NCBI RefSeq assembly: GCF_022059845.1
Contig: NZ_CP091851.1
Coordinates: 3,782,001-3,846,000, forward strand
Length of the DNA stretch: 64,000 nucleotides
Direction: 5' to 3'
DNA from: Terrirubrum flagellatum
GTDB lineage: Bacteria; Pseudomonadota; Alphaproteobacteria; Rhizobiales; Beijerinckiaceae
In this document: piece after piece, positions 26,387 through 35,156 of the stretch
Numbering within the stretch: the first letter of the stretch is position 1
Layout of the letters: every line of letters begins with the position of its first letter
Position numbers and translations under genes: made by a program
Notes under the pieces: generated by a model
What the model saw: only the letters and a program-made list of their open reading frames with translations
Told to the model about the DNA's origin: nothing
Databases searched by the model: none

Positions 26387-27565
26387 ATGACATCCTTCAA
26401 TGACCTCATCGCCCAGGGCGCGCAGAACGCCTGGTTGTTCATCCCGAGCGCAATCCTGCTCGGCGCGCTGCACGGGCTGGAGCCTGGCCACTCCAAGACG
26501 ATGATGGCGGCCTTCATCGTCGCCGTGCGCGGCACGGTCGCGCAGGCGGTGATGCTCGGCCTTGCGGCCACGCTTTCCCATACGCTGGTGGTCTGGGCCG
26601 TGGCTCTTGGCGGCATGTATTTGTTCAAGGGGCTCGACCCTGAGACAACCGAACCTTACTTCCAGCTTGCATCGGCCGTGATTATCATCGGGATCGCGGC
26701 CTGGATGTTCTGGCGCACCTGGCAGGACCAGCAGCGCGCCAAGCAGTACAAGCGCGAAGTCGAAGCCTACGAGAAGAACAACAAGGCCGCGCTGTCGCAC
26801 CGCGTCGACACGGGCCATGGCTTCATGTCGCTTGAAATTGTCGAGGATAAGCCGGCGCACTTCAAGCTCACCGTGATCAGCGGCGACAAATGGACCGGCG
26901 AATATGTCTCGATCACCATGGAGCGGCCAAACGGCGAGACTCAGGCTTTCACCTTCATCGACAAGGACGGCTACATGGAGTCCGTCGAGACGATCGCCGA
27001 GCCGTTCGACTTCATGGTGCGGCTGAGCCTCGATCATGGCGATCACTCGCATGATTACGACGTGTCCTTCCTGAAGACGGTTGCGGGCGCGGATGCGCTC
27101 CATCGTCAGGAGAAGGGTCTGCAGATCGCGACCGATGGCTACATGGACGCGCATGAGCTGTCGCACGCCAATGACATCCGCAAGCGGTTCGCCAACCGCA
27201 CGGTGACCAACTGGCAGATCGTGCTGTTTGGCCTGACCGGCGGCCTGATTCCCTGCCCGGCCGCCATCACCGTCCTGCTGCTCTGCGTGCAACTCAAGCA
27301 GATCTCACTCGGCGCGGTGCTGGTGCTCTGCTTCTCGATTGGCCTTGCGATCACGCTCGTGGTCGTTGGCGCGGTCGCCGCGATCGGCGTCCGCCAGGCG
27401 ACGCAGCGGGTGAGCTGGCTCTCCACCGTCGCCGGCCGCGCGCCCTATTTCTCCAGCGCTCTGATCATTCTTGTCGGACTCTACACCGCCTATCACGGCT
27501 GGACGGGCCTGCCGGCGCAAAAGCATGAGGCGGCCGCCGCGGCCAGCGTCGTCGCGACGAAGTAA
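26387..27565 (+). CDS. NicO/RcnA-type nickel/cobalt exporter
   Basis: A 392-residue inner-membrane protein of the NicO family. The first membrane segment contains HGLEPGHSK (29-37), the metal signature; the C-terminal half has GGLIPCPAAI. Between the first three and last three membrane helices is a long soluble loop (about 105-270) with GHGFMSLEIV, DHGDHSH and other potential ligands, much larger than a simple connector. RcnA exports Ni(II)/Co(II). It is followed by a DUF156 metal regulator, and the operator upstream of the GNAT gene probably controls all three. Confidence 0.9.
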   Translation: MTSFNDLIAQGAQNAWLFIPSAILLGALHGLEPGHSKTMMAAFIVAVRGTVAQAVMLGLAATLSHTLVVWAVALGGMYLFKGLDPETTEPYFQLASAVIIIGIAAWMFWRTWQDQQRAKQYKREVEAYEKNNKAALSHRVDTGHGFMSLEIVEDKPAHFKLTVISGDKWTGEYVSITMERPNGETQAFTFIDKDGYMESVETIAEPFDFMVRLSLDHGDHSHDYDVSFLKTVAGADALHRQEKGLQIATDGYMDAHELSHANDIRKRFANRTVTNWQIVLFGLTGGLIPCPAAITVLLLCVQLKQISLGAVLVLCFSIGLAITLVVVGAVAAIGVRQATQRVSWLSTVAGRAPYFSSALIILVGLYTAYHGWTGLPAQKHEAAAAASVVATK

Positions 27566-27573
27566 AGCGCCGG

Positions 27574-27592
27574 GCGGCCGCGGCGCGGCCGC
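27574..27592 (+). terminator. stem-loop between nicO-type gene and regulator
   Basis: Two GCGGCCGC octamers (27574-27581 and 27585-27592) can form an 8-bp stem around a 3-nt loop, 8 bp after the exporter stop. No T-run follows. It may attenuate read-through into the regulator gene, but is weak evidence. Confidence 0.3.
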
Positions 27593-27613
27593 TCTTCGAC
27601 CCGGGAGCCGGTC

Positions 27614-27994
27614 ATGACAGCCATCGCAAAACAAAAGACCGAAGCGCTTGACCCGGCCTTTCCCGCACGGATAGCTCAACCCATGAGCAAATCCGCCAAC
27701 GGCCGCGCCTCCGAGGCGAAACACCATCACCCGCACACGCATCACGGCGAGATCGCCAAGCGTCTGAAGCGGGCGGAAGGACATTTGCGCAGCGTCGTCG
27801 CCATGATCGAGAGCGGACGCGACTGCCTCGACATCGCCCAGCAGCTTCACGCGGTCGAAAAGGCGATCACCCAGGCGAAGCGGACGCTGATCCAGGACCA
27901 TCTCGATCATTGCCTCGAGGATGTGGTCGGCGCGATCCCGCGCGACCAGCGGCAGCCGATCGACGATTTCAAGGCGATCACGAAGTATCTCTGA
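27614..27994 (+). CDS. CsoR/RcnR (DUF156) family metal regulator, InrS-like ligand set
   Basis: A 126-residue all-helical repressor. The DUF156 core begins about residue 46 and carries Cys71, His96 and Cys100, spaced 25 and 29 residues as in the C-H-C site of CsoR and InrS. RcnR has His where this protein has Cys100. An N-terminal extension includes HHHPHTHH (37-44), which may supply further nickel ligands. GGGAG lies 6 nt before the ATG at 27614; an internal ATG at 27683 lacks such a site. Next to a NicO exporter, Ni/Co sensing is more likely than copper. Confidence 0.9.
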   Translation: MTAIAKQKTEALDPAFPARIAQPMSKSANGRASEAKHHHPHTHHGEIAKRLKRAEGHLRSVVAMIESGRDCLDIAQQLHAVEKAITQAKRTLIQDHLDHCLEDVVGAIPRDQRQPIDDFKAITKYL

Positions 27995-28141
27995 ACGCCG
28001 GCAGGCGCCACGCGACGCGGCAATCCCTGCCAGCGCGCAGGCGATAAACAGCACAAGTGAGCGCGGGGCGTCCGCTTCAACCGCTATCCCGTTCGCCGCG
28101 CTGGCCTCAACTTCATCAGGTCGCATAAACGGGACGTCGCC

Positions 28142-28810
28142 ATGCCCACGCTGAAGCCGAAATTCATCACCTTCGACTGCTACGGCACGTTGATCTATTT
28201 CGAGATGGCTCCCGCGGCGAAGCGCGTCTTCAAAGATCGCGTCGCTGAGGACAAGATGTCCGCATTCTGCGCGGATTTCTCGTCATTCCGGCTGGACGAA
28301 GTTCTCGGCCCGTGGAAGCCCTATCTCGAAGTCGTCAGCAACGCCGTCGAGCGCACTTGCAAGCTGTGGGGCATGCCTTTCAGGCGCGAGGACGCGCAGG
28401 CGATCTATGACGAAATTCCGAGCTGGAATCCGCATCCCGATGTTCCCGCGCCGCTGGCGCGTGTAGCGAAGGAGTTTCCGCTCGTCATCCTGTCGAACTC
28501 GATGACGAATCTCATTCCGCACAGCGTCGCGAAGCTCGGCGCTCCATTCCACGCGGCCTACACGGCGCAGGAAGCGCAGGCCTACAAGCCGCGCATGCAA
28601 GCGTTCGAATATATGCTCGGCAAGCTGGGATGCGGGCCGGGGGATATCCTCCACGTCTCATCGAGTTTCCGCTACGATCTCATGACCGCGCACGATATGC
28701 ACTTCGCCGGGCGCTGCTGGGTCAATCGCGCCCATGAGCCGCGCTGCGCGGACTACGCCACGCACGAAATCCCCGACATCAGCGGGCTGCCGGGCCTTCT
28801 CGGCCTCTGA
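28142..28810 (+). CDS. haloacid dehalogenase type II-like HAD hydrolase
   Basis: A 222-residue HAD-superfamily protein. The nucleophile motif is FDCYGTL (Asp12), motif II is LSNSM, and a lysine follows in AYKPRMQAFEYML. The layout matches type II 2-haloacid dehalogenases, though the usual S-N-x-x-D segment reads SSSFRYD here. It might hydrolyse a halo acid or a phosphate ester. It is a single gene: the 147 bp before it hold no gene, and a separate regulated promoter follows it. Confidence 0.85.
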   Translation: MPTLKPKFITFDCYGTLIYFEMAPAAKRVFKDRVAEDKMSAFCADFSSFRLDEVLGPWKPYLEVVSNAVERTCKLWGMPFRREDAQAIYDEIPSWNPHPDVPAPLARVAKEFPLVILSNSMTNLIPHSVAKLGAPFHAAYTAQEAQAYKPRMQAFEYMLGKLGCGPGDILHVSSSFRYDLMTAHDMHFAGRCWVNRAHEPRCADYATHEIPDISGLPGLLGL

Positions 28811-28896
28811 AGGCGCTTTCGACGCCTTAGAGGCAGCCAAACTGCCCTGATCCGACGCTGCCGGCGCCGACTCTTGAGGCGCCATTCGGACATTTG

Positions 28897-28929
28897 GATT
28901 GTTGACAATCGGACGATTAGAGCGATGAT
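28897..28929 (+). promoter_or_regulatory. GntR-type operator overlapping a promoter
   Basis: The palindrome GATTGT-TG-ACAATC (28897-28910) has the T-x-G-T...A-C-x-A form of FadR/FCD-type GntR operators. It contains a TTGACA -35 hexamer (28902-28907), followed after 16 bp by GATGAT (28924-28929). The site lies about 50 bp before the oxidase gene of the operon that encodes an FCD-type GntR regulator, so autoregulation by repression is likely. Confidence 0.55.
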
Positions 28930-28977
28930 TGAAGAAGCGTTAACGCCCGCCGCCTCCGGCGCGGGCCGGGAGCGGCC

Positions 28978-30255
28978 ATGAAGTTAGCGTCCTACTGGCA
29001 TGAGAGCGCGCCGCGTTTCGCGGCCGGTTCGCCAGCTCCCGTCGAGGGCGAAGTCGACGTCGCGATCGTCGGCGCGGGCTTCACGGGATTGTCGGCCGCC
29101 CTGGCGCTCGCCAGGCAAGGCGCCCGCGTCGCGGTGCTGGAAGCCGAGCAGGTCGGCTCCGGCGCCTCGGGACGCAATGGCGGCCATTGCAACAACGGCC
29201 TTGCCCACGACTTCAAAGGCGTCGCCGATCGGCTGGGCCTGCCGACCGCGGCGAAGCTCTATCGCGCTTTCGACGCGGCGGTCGACACGGTCGAGCGCAT
29301 CGTCGCCGAGGAGCGCATCGATTGCGATTTCCGCCGTACTGGAAAGATCAAGTTCGCGGCGAAGCCCGCCCATCTCGACAAGCTCAAACGCACGCAGGAG
29401 CTTCTCGCCCGCGAGGTCGATCGCGACGCGCATATCGTCTCGCCGGACCAGATTCGCAGCGAGATCGGTTCCGATCGCTTTCATGGCGGCCTTGTGCTCC
29501 CCAGGAGCGCCGGCATGCATATGGGCAAGTTCGCGAAGGGCCTGGCGGACGCCGCCGTGGCGCGCGGCGCGGCCATTTTCGAGAACGCGCCGGTCACGCG
29601 CCTGACGCGGCTCAACGGTCATGCTCATGAGATCGCCACGCCGCGCGGCGCTCTGCACGCCAAGCAGGTGCTGCTCGCCACCGGCGCGTCGCGCATCGGA
29701 CCGTTTGCGCGCTTCCGCCGTCGCATCGTGCCGATCTGCAGCTTCATCATCGTCACCGAACCGCTGCCAATTTCGTTGCTCGATGAACTGATGCCGACGC
29801 GGCGCATGGCCACCGACACGCGCAATGTCGGCAATTATTTTCGCATCACGCCCGACAACAGGCTGCTGTTCGGCGGACGCGCGCGTTTCGCCATGTCGAG
29901 CCCGCTCTCGGACGCCAAGAGCGGCAAGGTTCTGGAAAAGGCGATGCGCGAGGTGTTTCCGCAGCTTCACTCGACGCGCATCGACTATTGCTGGGGCGGC
30001 ATCGTCGACATGACCGCCGACCGGTTCCCGCGCGCCGGCGAGCATGACGGGCTTTATTATTCCATGGGCTACAGCGGCCACGGCACGCAGATGTCGACCC
30101 ATATGGGCGCCGTGATGGCCGAGGTGATGGCGGGACGGACGGCGCGCAACGTGTTTTCCGATTTCGACTGGCCGGCCATTCCTGGTCATTTCGGCCCGCC
30201 CTGGTTCCTGCCCTTCGTGGGCGCCTATTACCGTCTGCAAGACGTGCTGCACTGA
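28978..30255 (+). CDS. PuuB/OrdL-like FAD-dependent amine oxidase
   Basis: A 425-residue flavoenzyme of the gamma-glutamylputrescine-oxidase group. It begins with the typical YWHESAP segment, then IVGAGFTGLSAALALARQGA and the GSGASGRNGGHCNNG flavin region; a YSGHGTQMSTHMG segment lies near the C-terminus. It oxidises a primary or secondary amine of an imported compound. It is the first gene of an operon with a full dipeptide-type ABC importer, and stands 12 bp before the first permease gene. Confidence 0.88.
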   Translation: MKLASYWHESAPRFAAGSPAPVEGEVDVAIVGAGFTGLSAALALARQGARVAVLEAEQVGSGASGRNGGHCNNGLAHDFKGVADRLGLPTAAKLYRAFDAAVDTVERIVAEERIDCDFRRTGKIKFAAKPAHLDKLKRTQELLAREVDRDAHIVSPDQIRSEIGSDRFHGGLVLPRSAGMHMGKFAKGLADAAVARGAAIFENAPVTRLTRLNGHAHEIATPRGALHAKQVLLATGASRIGPFARFRRRIVPICSFIIVTEPLPISLLDELMPTRRMATDTRNVGNYFRITPDNRLLFGGRARFAMSSPLSDAKSGKVLEKAMREVFPQLHSTRIDYCWGGIVDMTADRFPRAGEHDGLYYSMGYSGHGTQMSTHMGAVMAEVMAGRTARNVFSDFDWPAIPGHFGPPWFLPFVGAYYRLQDVLH

Positions 30256-30267
30256 GGGAGGCGACTG

Positions 30268-31212
30268 ATGTGGACCATCGTCATCAAGCGCTTCATCGTG
30301 CTGTGCGCGACGTGCCTGGTGATTTCGGCCCTCGCGTTCCTGCTTCCCTACATCAACGGCGGCGACCCGGTGCGGACCATTCTGCAGGCGCGATCCGGCG
30401 ACATGGCGTTGGAGCCTGCGCAGGTTGCGGCGCTGCGCGCGCAGCTTGGCCTCGACCGTCCTCTCTATGCGCAATATTTCGCGTGGCTCGTCGCCGCGAT
30501 CCACGGCGATTTCGGATATTCCTTCGTCAGCCGCGCGCCCGTGGCGGCCGAAATCGCGCGCTCCCTGCGCGTCTCCTTCACGCTTGCGATGTCAGCCTTG
30601 TCGCTCGCGCTTCTCGTCGCGCTGCCTGTCGGCACGCTGGTCGCCATGCGCCCCGGCAAGACGCTCGACAACATCGTCACATTCCTCACGCAGTCCTTCG
30701 TCGCGGTGCCCGAATACTGGCTGGCGCCGATGGCGATCCTTGTCTTCTCGCTTTATCTGGGCGTGCTCCCGTCCGCCGGCTGGGCCGGTCCCTCTTCAGT
30801 CATTCTGCCAGCCTTCGTGCTGGCGCTGAGGCCCATGGCCTATTTCACCCGCGTCACGCGCGCCGCGATGATCGACGTGCTGGCGGCGCCTTACATCACC
30901 GCCGCGCTGAGCCGCGGCCTCACGATGAACCAGACTGTCGTGCATCATGGCCTGCGCAATGGCGCGATGCCGGTCGTCACGCTGTTTGCGCTCTGGCTTG
31001 CGAGTCTCCTCGGCGGCTCCGTGGTGGTTGAAGTGATCTTCTCGATCCCGGGCATGGGCCGGCTGATTTATGAGGGCGTGGTCAACAATGACGTGCCTGT
31101 GCTGCAGGCCGGCTTTGTCTGCATCGTCACCCTGTCGATCCTGATCAACACCATCGCCGACGTGCTTTACGTTCTGCTGAATCCTGCGGTGCGGATGGGC
31201 GATGTCCACTGA
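30268..31212 (+). CDS. ABC transporter permease (DppB/OppB type)
   Basis: A 314-residue inner-membrane permease with about six membrane helices. The conserved PxxxRxxR-like block before the EAA loop (LRPMAYFTRVTRAAMIDVL) and the C-terminal SIPGMGRLIYEGVVNNDVPVLQ segment identify the first permease of a peptide/nickel-type (PepT) ABC importer. GGAGG precedes the ATG. It overlaps the second permease gene by 11 bp. Confidence 0.92.
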   Translation: MWTIVIKRFIVLCATCLVISALAFLLPYINGGDPVRTILQARSGDMALEPAQVAALRAQLGLDRPLYAQYFAWLVAAIHGDFGYSFVSRAPVAAEIARSLRVSFTLAMSALSLALLVALPVGTLVAMRPGKTLDNIVTFLTQSFVAVPEYWLAPMAILVFSLYLGVLPSAGWAGPSSVILPAFVLALRPMAYFTRVTRAAMIDVLAAPYITAALSRGLTMNQTVVHHGLRNGAMPVVTLFALWLASLLGGSVVVEVIFSIPGMGRLIYEGVVNNDVPVLQAGFVCIVTLSILINTIADVLYVLLNPAVRMGDVH

Positions 31213-32092
31213 CAACGCCCTTGTCCTGCCTGCGAGCCAGCCGCGCGCGCCAGCAACGCTGAAGCGGGCGCTCGCCTTTGCGCGCGAGCGGCACTGGACC
31301 TTCACCGCCGGCGTCATCATGCTCACGGTGATCGCGATCATTCTCGCGGCAGGCCCCTGGATCGCGCCTTACAACCCGACCGCCCAGAGCCTGCTTCGTC
31401 GCCTTGCGGCCCCCAGCATGCAGCACTGGCTCGGCACCGACCAGCTCGGCCGCGATATTCTGAGCCGCATCCTCGTTGGCGGACAATTCTCGATTCTCAT
31501 CGCTGCGATCACGCTGTTCCTTTGCGTGACGATCGGCACGATCGTCGGCGTGCTTGGCGCGCGCGTCGGCGGATGGCTCGACGAGATCATCATGCGCTCG
31601 GTCGACCTCCTCATCTCGTTTCCCGACGTGGTGGTGGCGATCTTCCTGATCGCGATCTTTGGCCCCGGTTATGGCACGCTCATTGCCGCTCTGACCGTCG
31701 TTGGCTGGACGCCTTTCGCGCGCATGGCGCGCGGCCTCGCGCTCGTCATCAACTCGAAGGAATATATCAAGGCGGCGGAAGTGCTCGGCTGCACCCGCAC
31801 CTTCATCATCTTCCGTCACATCATTCCGAACACGGCGCGCCCGATCGCGGCGATCACATTCCTGCGTTTCGGTCACAAGCTGATCACGGTTGGCGGATTG
31901 TCTTTCCTCGGCCTCGGCGTGCAACCGCCGCGCGCCGACTGGGCGTTGATGCTTGCCGAAGGGCTTCCCTATTCGGAGCGAGCGCCGATCCTGATGATCG
32001 CGCCCGGCATCGCGATCTTTCTCACGGCGCTTTCTGTCACCTGGATCGGCCAGGGCCTCGAACTCAAGAATCGCAAGGGCGAAACGACATGA
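31202..32092 (+). CDS. ABC transporter permease (DppC/OppC type)
   Basis: A 296-residue permease. It starts with the OppC N-domain (WIAPYNPTAQSLLRRLAAPS, then HWLGTDQLGRDILSRILVGG), followed by five or six membrane segments and the EAA-like loop around IKAAEVLGCTRTFIIFRHI. It pairs with the preceding DppB-type protein. Its stop codon overlaps the start of the GntR gene (ATGA). Confidence 0.92.
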   Translation: MSTDNALVLPASQPRAPATLKRALAFARERHWTFTAGVIMLTVIAIILAAGPWIAPYNPTAQSLLRRLAAPSMQHWLGTDQLGRDILSRILVGGQFSILIAAITLFLCVTIGTIVGVLGARVGGWLDEIIMRSVDLLISFPDVVVAIFLIAIFGPGYGTLIAALTVVGWTPFARMARGLALVINSKEYIKAAEVLGCTRTFIIFRHIIPNTARPIAAITFLRFGHKLITVGGLSFLGLGVQPPRADWALMLAEGLPYSERAPILMIAPGIAIFLTALSVTWIGQGLELKNRKGETT

Positions 32093-32829
32093 ATGATGGC
32101 GCGCAACCTCTCGTCGCAAAGCGCCGGCGCGCAGGCTCGGTCGCGGCGAAACGCATTCCGCGCCAGACGCTCTCCGGCCAGCTTTGCGAGCAGATTCGCA
32201 TTGCAGTCCTTGACGGCACCTATCCCCTGGGCTCGCAGCTCAACGAACTCGATCTTGCCGAGACCTTCGGCGTCAGCCGCGGCCCGGTGCGCGAGGCGCT
32301 GCAGCGCCTCATCCAGGAAGGCCTGCTGACCAGCGAGCCACATCGCGGCGTGTTCGTCACGGAGCTGAACGAGGAGGATCTCAAGGACATCTTCTTTGTG
32401 CGCGGCAAGCTGGAGATGGCCGCGATGGAGCGCGTGATGGCTTTGCCGGATCGCAGCGCCCTGCAGCGCACGCTTGTTGGCGTCGTCAAGCAGATGGAGA
32501 AGGCGGTGCAGCGGCAGAACTGGCCGCTGGTGGCCGAGCTCGACATGGAATTTCACCATGCGCTCGTGTCCGCCGCACGCAGCCACCGTCTGTCGCGCGT
32601 CTATGACACCGTGCAGGCCGAAACGAAACTCTGCCTGCGCATGATGATGGGTGGATATCGCGGCAATCAGGCATTGATCGATGAGCACAAGCTGCTGACC
32701 GAACTGGTGGGCGGCGACGATGTCGAGGCGGCGGTTTCCGAAATCAACCGGCATTTCGGCAATCCCGCACGCACGCTGCGCAAGGCGAACGCGCTGCGCC
32801 AGGAGCGGACGTCCGACGAGGCGGCCTGA
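32089..32829 (+). CDS. GntR family regulator (FadR/FCD subfamily)
   Basis: A 246-residue regulator. The N-terminal winged helix includes GSQLNELDLAETFGVSRGPVREALQRL. The C-terminal FCD domain has the metal/effector-site pattern around AELDMEFHHALVSAARSHRL, the EHK segment and a late histidine (INRHF). It sits inside the ABC operon between permease and ATPase genes, with 4-bp overlap to the permease. The palindrome at 28897-28910 is its likely operator, with the imported compound as inducer. Confidence 0.92.
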   Translation: MNDGAQPLVAKRRRAGSVAAKRIPRQTLSGQLCEQIRIAVLDGTYPLGSQLNELDLAETFGVSRGPVREALQRLIQEGLLTSEPHRGVFVTELNEEDLKDIFFVRGKLEMAAMERVMALPDRSALQRTLVGVVKQMEKAVQRQNWPLVAELDMEFHHALVSAARSHRLSRVYDTVQAETKLCLRMMMGGYRGNQALIDEHKLLTELVGGDDVEAAVSEINRHFGNPARTLRKANALRQERTSDEAA

Positions 32830-32867
32830 AACGAGCGCGTCAACCCGTGTGGGAAAGGAGGTCAGAG

Positions 32868-33944
32868 GTGGACATGCATTGCGCGACAGAGCCTGTGATC
32901 TCCGCTGATTCCGCTATCAGCGACGAACGTGAAACGCTCCTTGACGTGCGCGATCTGCGCGTCGCCTTTCCCGGTCCATCGGGATATCGGAATGTTATCG
33001 ATGGCCTCAATCTGAAGATCCGGCGCGGCGAGATCGTCGCGCTGGTGGGCGAGTCCGGCTCCGGGAAAAGCATGACCGCTCTTTCATTGATGCGGCTCTT
33101 GCCGGCCGGCGCGAAGATCATGAGCGGACGCGTGATGTTCCGCGATCATGACGTGCTTGGCCTTTCGGCCACGGAGCTCGGCCATATGCGCGGCGGCCAT
33201 ATCTCGATGATTTTTCAGCAGCCGCAGGCCATGCTCGATCCGACTTCGCGTGTGGGAACGCAGGTGGCGGAATCGCTCTGGAAACACCGGAAGCCCGAGC
33301 GCAGTTCGATCGCCGGCCGCGTCGCGCGATTGCTCGCCGATGTCGGTATTCCCGAACCGGCGCTGCGCGCGCGCTGTTTCTCCTATGAGCTCTCCGGCGG
33401 CATGGCGCAGCGCGTGATGATGGCGGCGGCCATGAGCGGCGAGCCGCAGCTTCTCATCGCAGATGAGCCGACGACGGCGCTCGACGTCACAGTGCAGGCG
33501 CAGATTCTGCAATTGCTTGACGAACAGCGCCGTAAACGAGATCTCGCCGTGCTGCTCATCACGCACGACCTCTCGATCGTCTCGGCGCTCGCGGATCGGG
33601 TCGCCGTCATGTATGCCGGCCGCATCGTCGAGGAAGGCCCGGCGAGGCGTATCCTGAAGACGCCGCGCCATCCCTACACCCGCGCGCTGATCCAATGTTC
33701 GCTTCTGCAGACGGATTCAGACGGCCATCTGTTCTCGATCCCCACCGGCGCGGCGCGCGCGCAGGATATCGAGAAAGGCTGCCGGTTCCTACCGCGTTGC
33801 GCGACCGCCGCGACGCACGGCGTTTCTCATCACTGCACGCATGATGAACCCGGCCTCGAAGCCTATGATCACCATTGCAGCGCGCGCTGCTGGGCCGTTG
33901 AAGCGCCCGCCCCTTCGGTCGCGCACGAAGCGAGGGCGTCATGA
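32868..33944 (+). CDS. ABC transporter ATP-binding protein (DppD/OppD type)
   Basis: A 358-residue ATPase. Walker A is GESGSGKS, the signature LSGGMAQR, Walker B LLIADEPT. The C-terminal oligopeptide-transport extension has HPYTRAL and a cysteine-containing tail. I chose GTG at 32868: it lies six bases after AAAGGAGG, a near-perfect ribosome site, whereas the next ATG (32874) is too far. It overlaps the second ATPase gene by 4 bp. Confidence 0.92.
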   Translation: MDMHCATEPVISADSAISDERETLLDVRDLRVAFPGPSGYRNVIDGLNLKIRRGEIVALVGESGSGKSMTALSLMRLLPAGAKIMSGRVMFRDHDVLGLSATELGHMRGGHISMIFQQPQAMLDPTSRVGTQVAESLWKHRKPERSSIAGRVARLLADVGIPEPALRARCFSYELSGGMAQRVMMAAAMSGEPQLLIADEPTTALDVTVQAQILQLLDEQRRKRDLAVLLITHDLSIVSALADRVAVMYAGRIVEEGPARRILKTPRHPYTRALIQCSLLQTDSDGHLFSIPTGAARAQDIEKGCRFLPRCATAATHGVSHHCTHDEPGLEAYDHHCSARCWAVEAPAPSVAHEARAS

Positions 33945-35041
33945 TCTCCCGCGCTTCCCTCATTCCCGAGCGACGGTCGCTTTCTCCTGATCAACCTTTC
34001 GTTGAGGTGAGAAATCTCGCCAAACACTATCCGCTGCGCGGCGCCCGGAACCTGACGATCAAATCCGTCGACGGCGTTTCCTTCGACATCCGCGAAGGCG
34101 AGGTGCTCGGGCTTGTCGGCGAATCCGGCTGCGGGAAAAGCACAATCGCGCGTCTGCTGATGCGGTTGACCGATGCTACAGCGGGCGAGGTGCGCGTCGA
34201 TCAGCGCGATATCCTGGCGATGAAGGGCGAGACGTTGCGCCGCATGCGGCCGACGATGCAGCTTGTCTTTCAGGACCCCTATTCCGCGCTCGATCCGAAG
34301 ATGACGATCGGCGCCAGCATGCGCGCGCCGCTCATTCAGCACGGCATCGGCCAGCCAGAGACACAGAAAGCTTCGGTGCTGCGCATGCTGGAGGAAGTCG
34401 GCCTCGATAGCTCCTTCTACGACCGTTATCCCAGCCAGTGCTCCGGCGGGCAATTGCAGCGCATCGTGATCGGGCGAGCGTTGCTGCTCAAGCCCTGGTT
34501 TCTCGTCTGCGATGAACCGACCTCGGCGCTCGACGCTTCAATGCGGACGCAGATTCTCAATCTGCTGATCGATCTGAGAAAACGCTTCAACCTGACGCTT
34601 CTGATGATCTCCCACGATCTCAGGGTGATCCGCTACATGTGCGAGCGCATCGCCGTCATGTATCTCGGCCAGATCGTCGAAATCGCCGATCGCGACGCTC
34701 TTTTTGAGCGTCCGCGTCATCCTTATACGCGCGCGCTGATTTCCGCCGCCATGATCGAGGAGACGGGTCTCGCCGCGGCAGCCGGCCTTCTCAAAGGCGA
34801 TCTGCCGAGCCCGCTCAATCCTCCTTCGGGCTGTCGGCTGCATGCGCGATGTCTCCATACGACCGCGCGCTGCGCCGCGGAAGCGCCGCTGCTGCATGAT
34901 TGCGGAAACGGGCATCATGCGCGCTGCCATTATTGGAGCGAGCTCGATCTTTCGTCACTTGCGGCGCAGTCGACGCGCAGTGAGGCGACGGGAGCGCTGA
35001 TCGAACAACACGCGCAGCAACATGCCGCGGCGCATGGCTGA
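33941..35041 (+). CDS. ABC transporter ATP-binding protein (DppF/OppF type)
   Basis: A 366-residue ATPase, the partner of the preceding DppD-type protein. Walker A GESGCGKS, the FQDPYSALDPKMT Q-loop region, signature CSGGQLQR, Walker B FLVCDEPTSALD, and the HPYTRAL plus Cys-rich C-terminal extension are all present. Its Ala/His-rich C-terminus is slightly longer than usual. Confidence 0.92.
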   Translation: MISRASLIPERRSLSPDQPFVEVRNLAKHYPLRGARNLTIKSVDGVSFDIREGEVLGLVGESGCGKSTIARLLMRLTDATAGEVRVDQRDILAMKGETLRRMRPTMQLVFQDPYSALDPKMTIGASMRAPLIQHGIGQPETQKASVLRMLEEVGLDSSFYDRYPSQCSGGQLQRIVIGRALLLKPWFLVCDEPTSALDASMRTQILNLLIDLRKRFNLTLLMISHDLRVIRYMCERIAVMYLGQIVEIADRDALFERPRHPYTRALISAAMIEETGLAAAAGLLKGDLPSPLNPPSGCRLHARCLHTTARCAAEAPLLHDCGNGHHARCHYWSELDLSSLAAQSTRSEATGALIEQHAQQHAAAHG

Positions 35042-35156
35042 GATTCAATGAAACGTCCTGCTTTGCGGAAAGGCCGAAATAGCAGCACTTATCAAAAAGC
35101 TCATTCATAATTGGAGAAAAGGCGGACAGATAAATTCAACACAGAGGGGTAGCCAA

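Noticed and set aside
28984-30504. A 506-codon open frame opposite the PuuB-like oxidase.
   Set aside because: It is Arg/Ala/Gly-rich with no family resemblance and is entirely antisense to a clear flavoenzyme, as happens often in GC-rich DNA.
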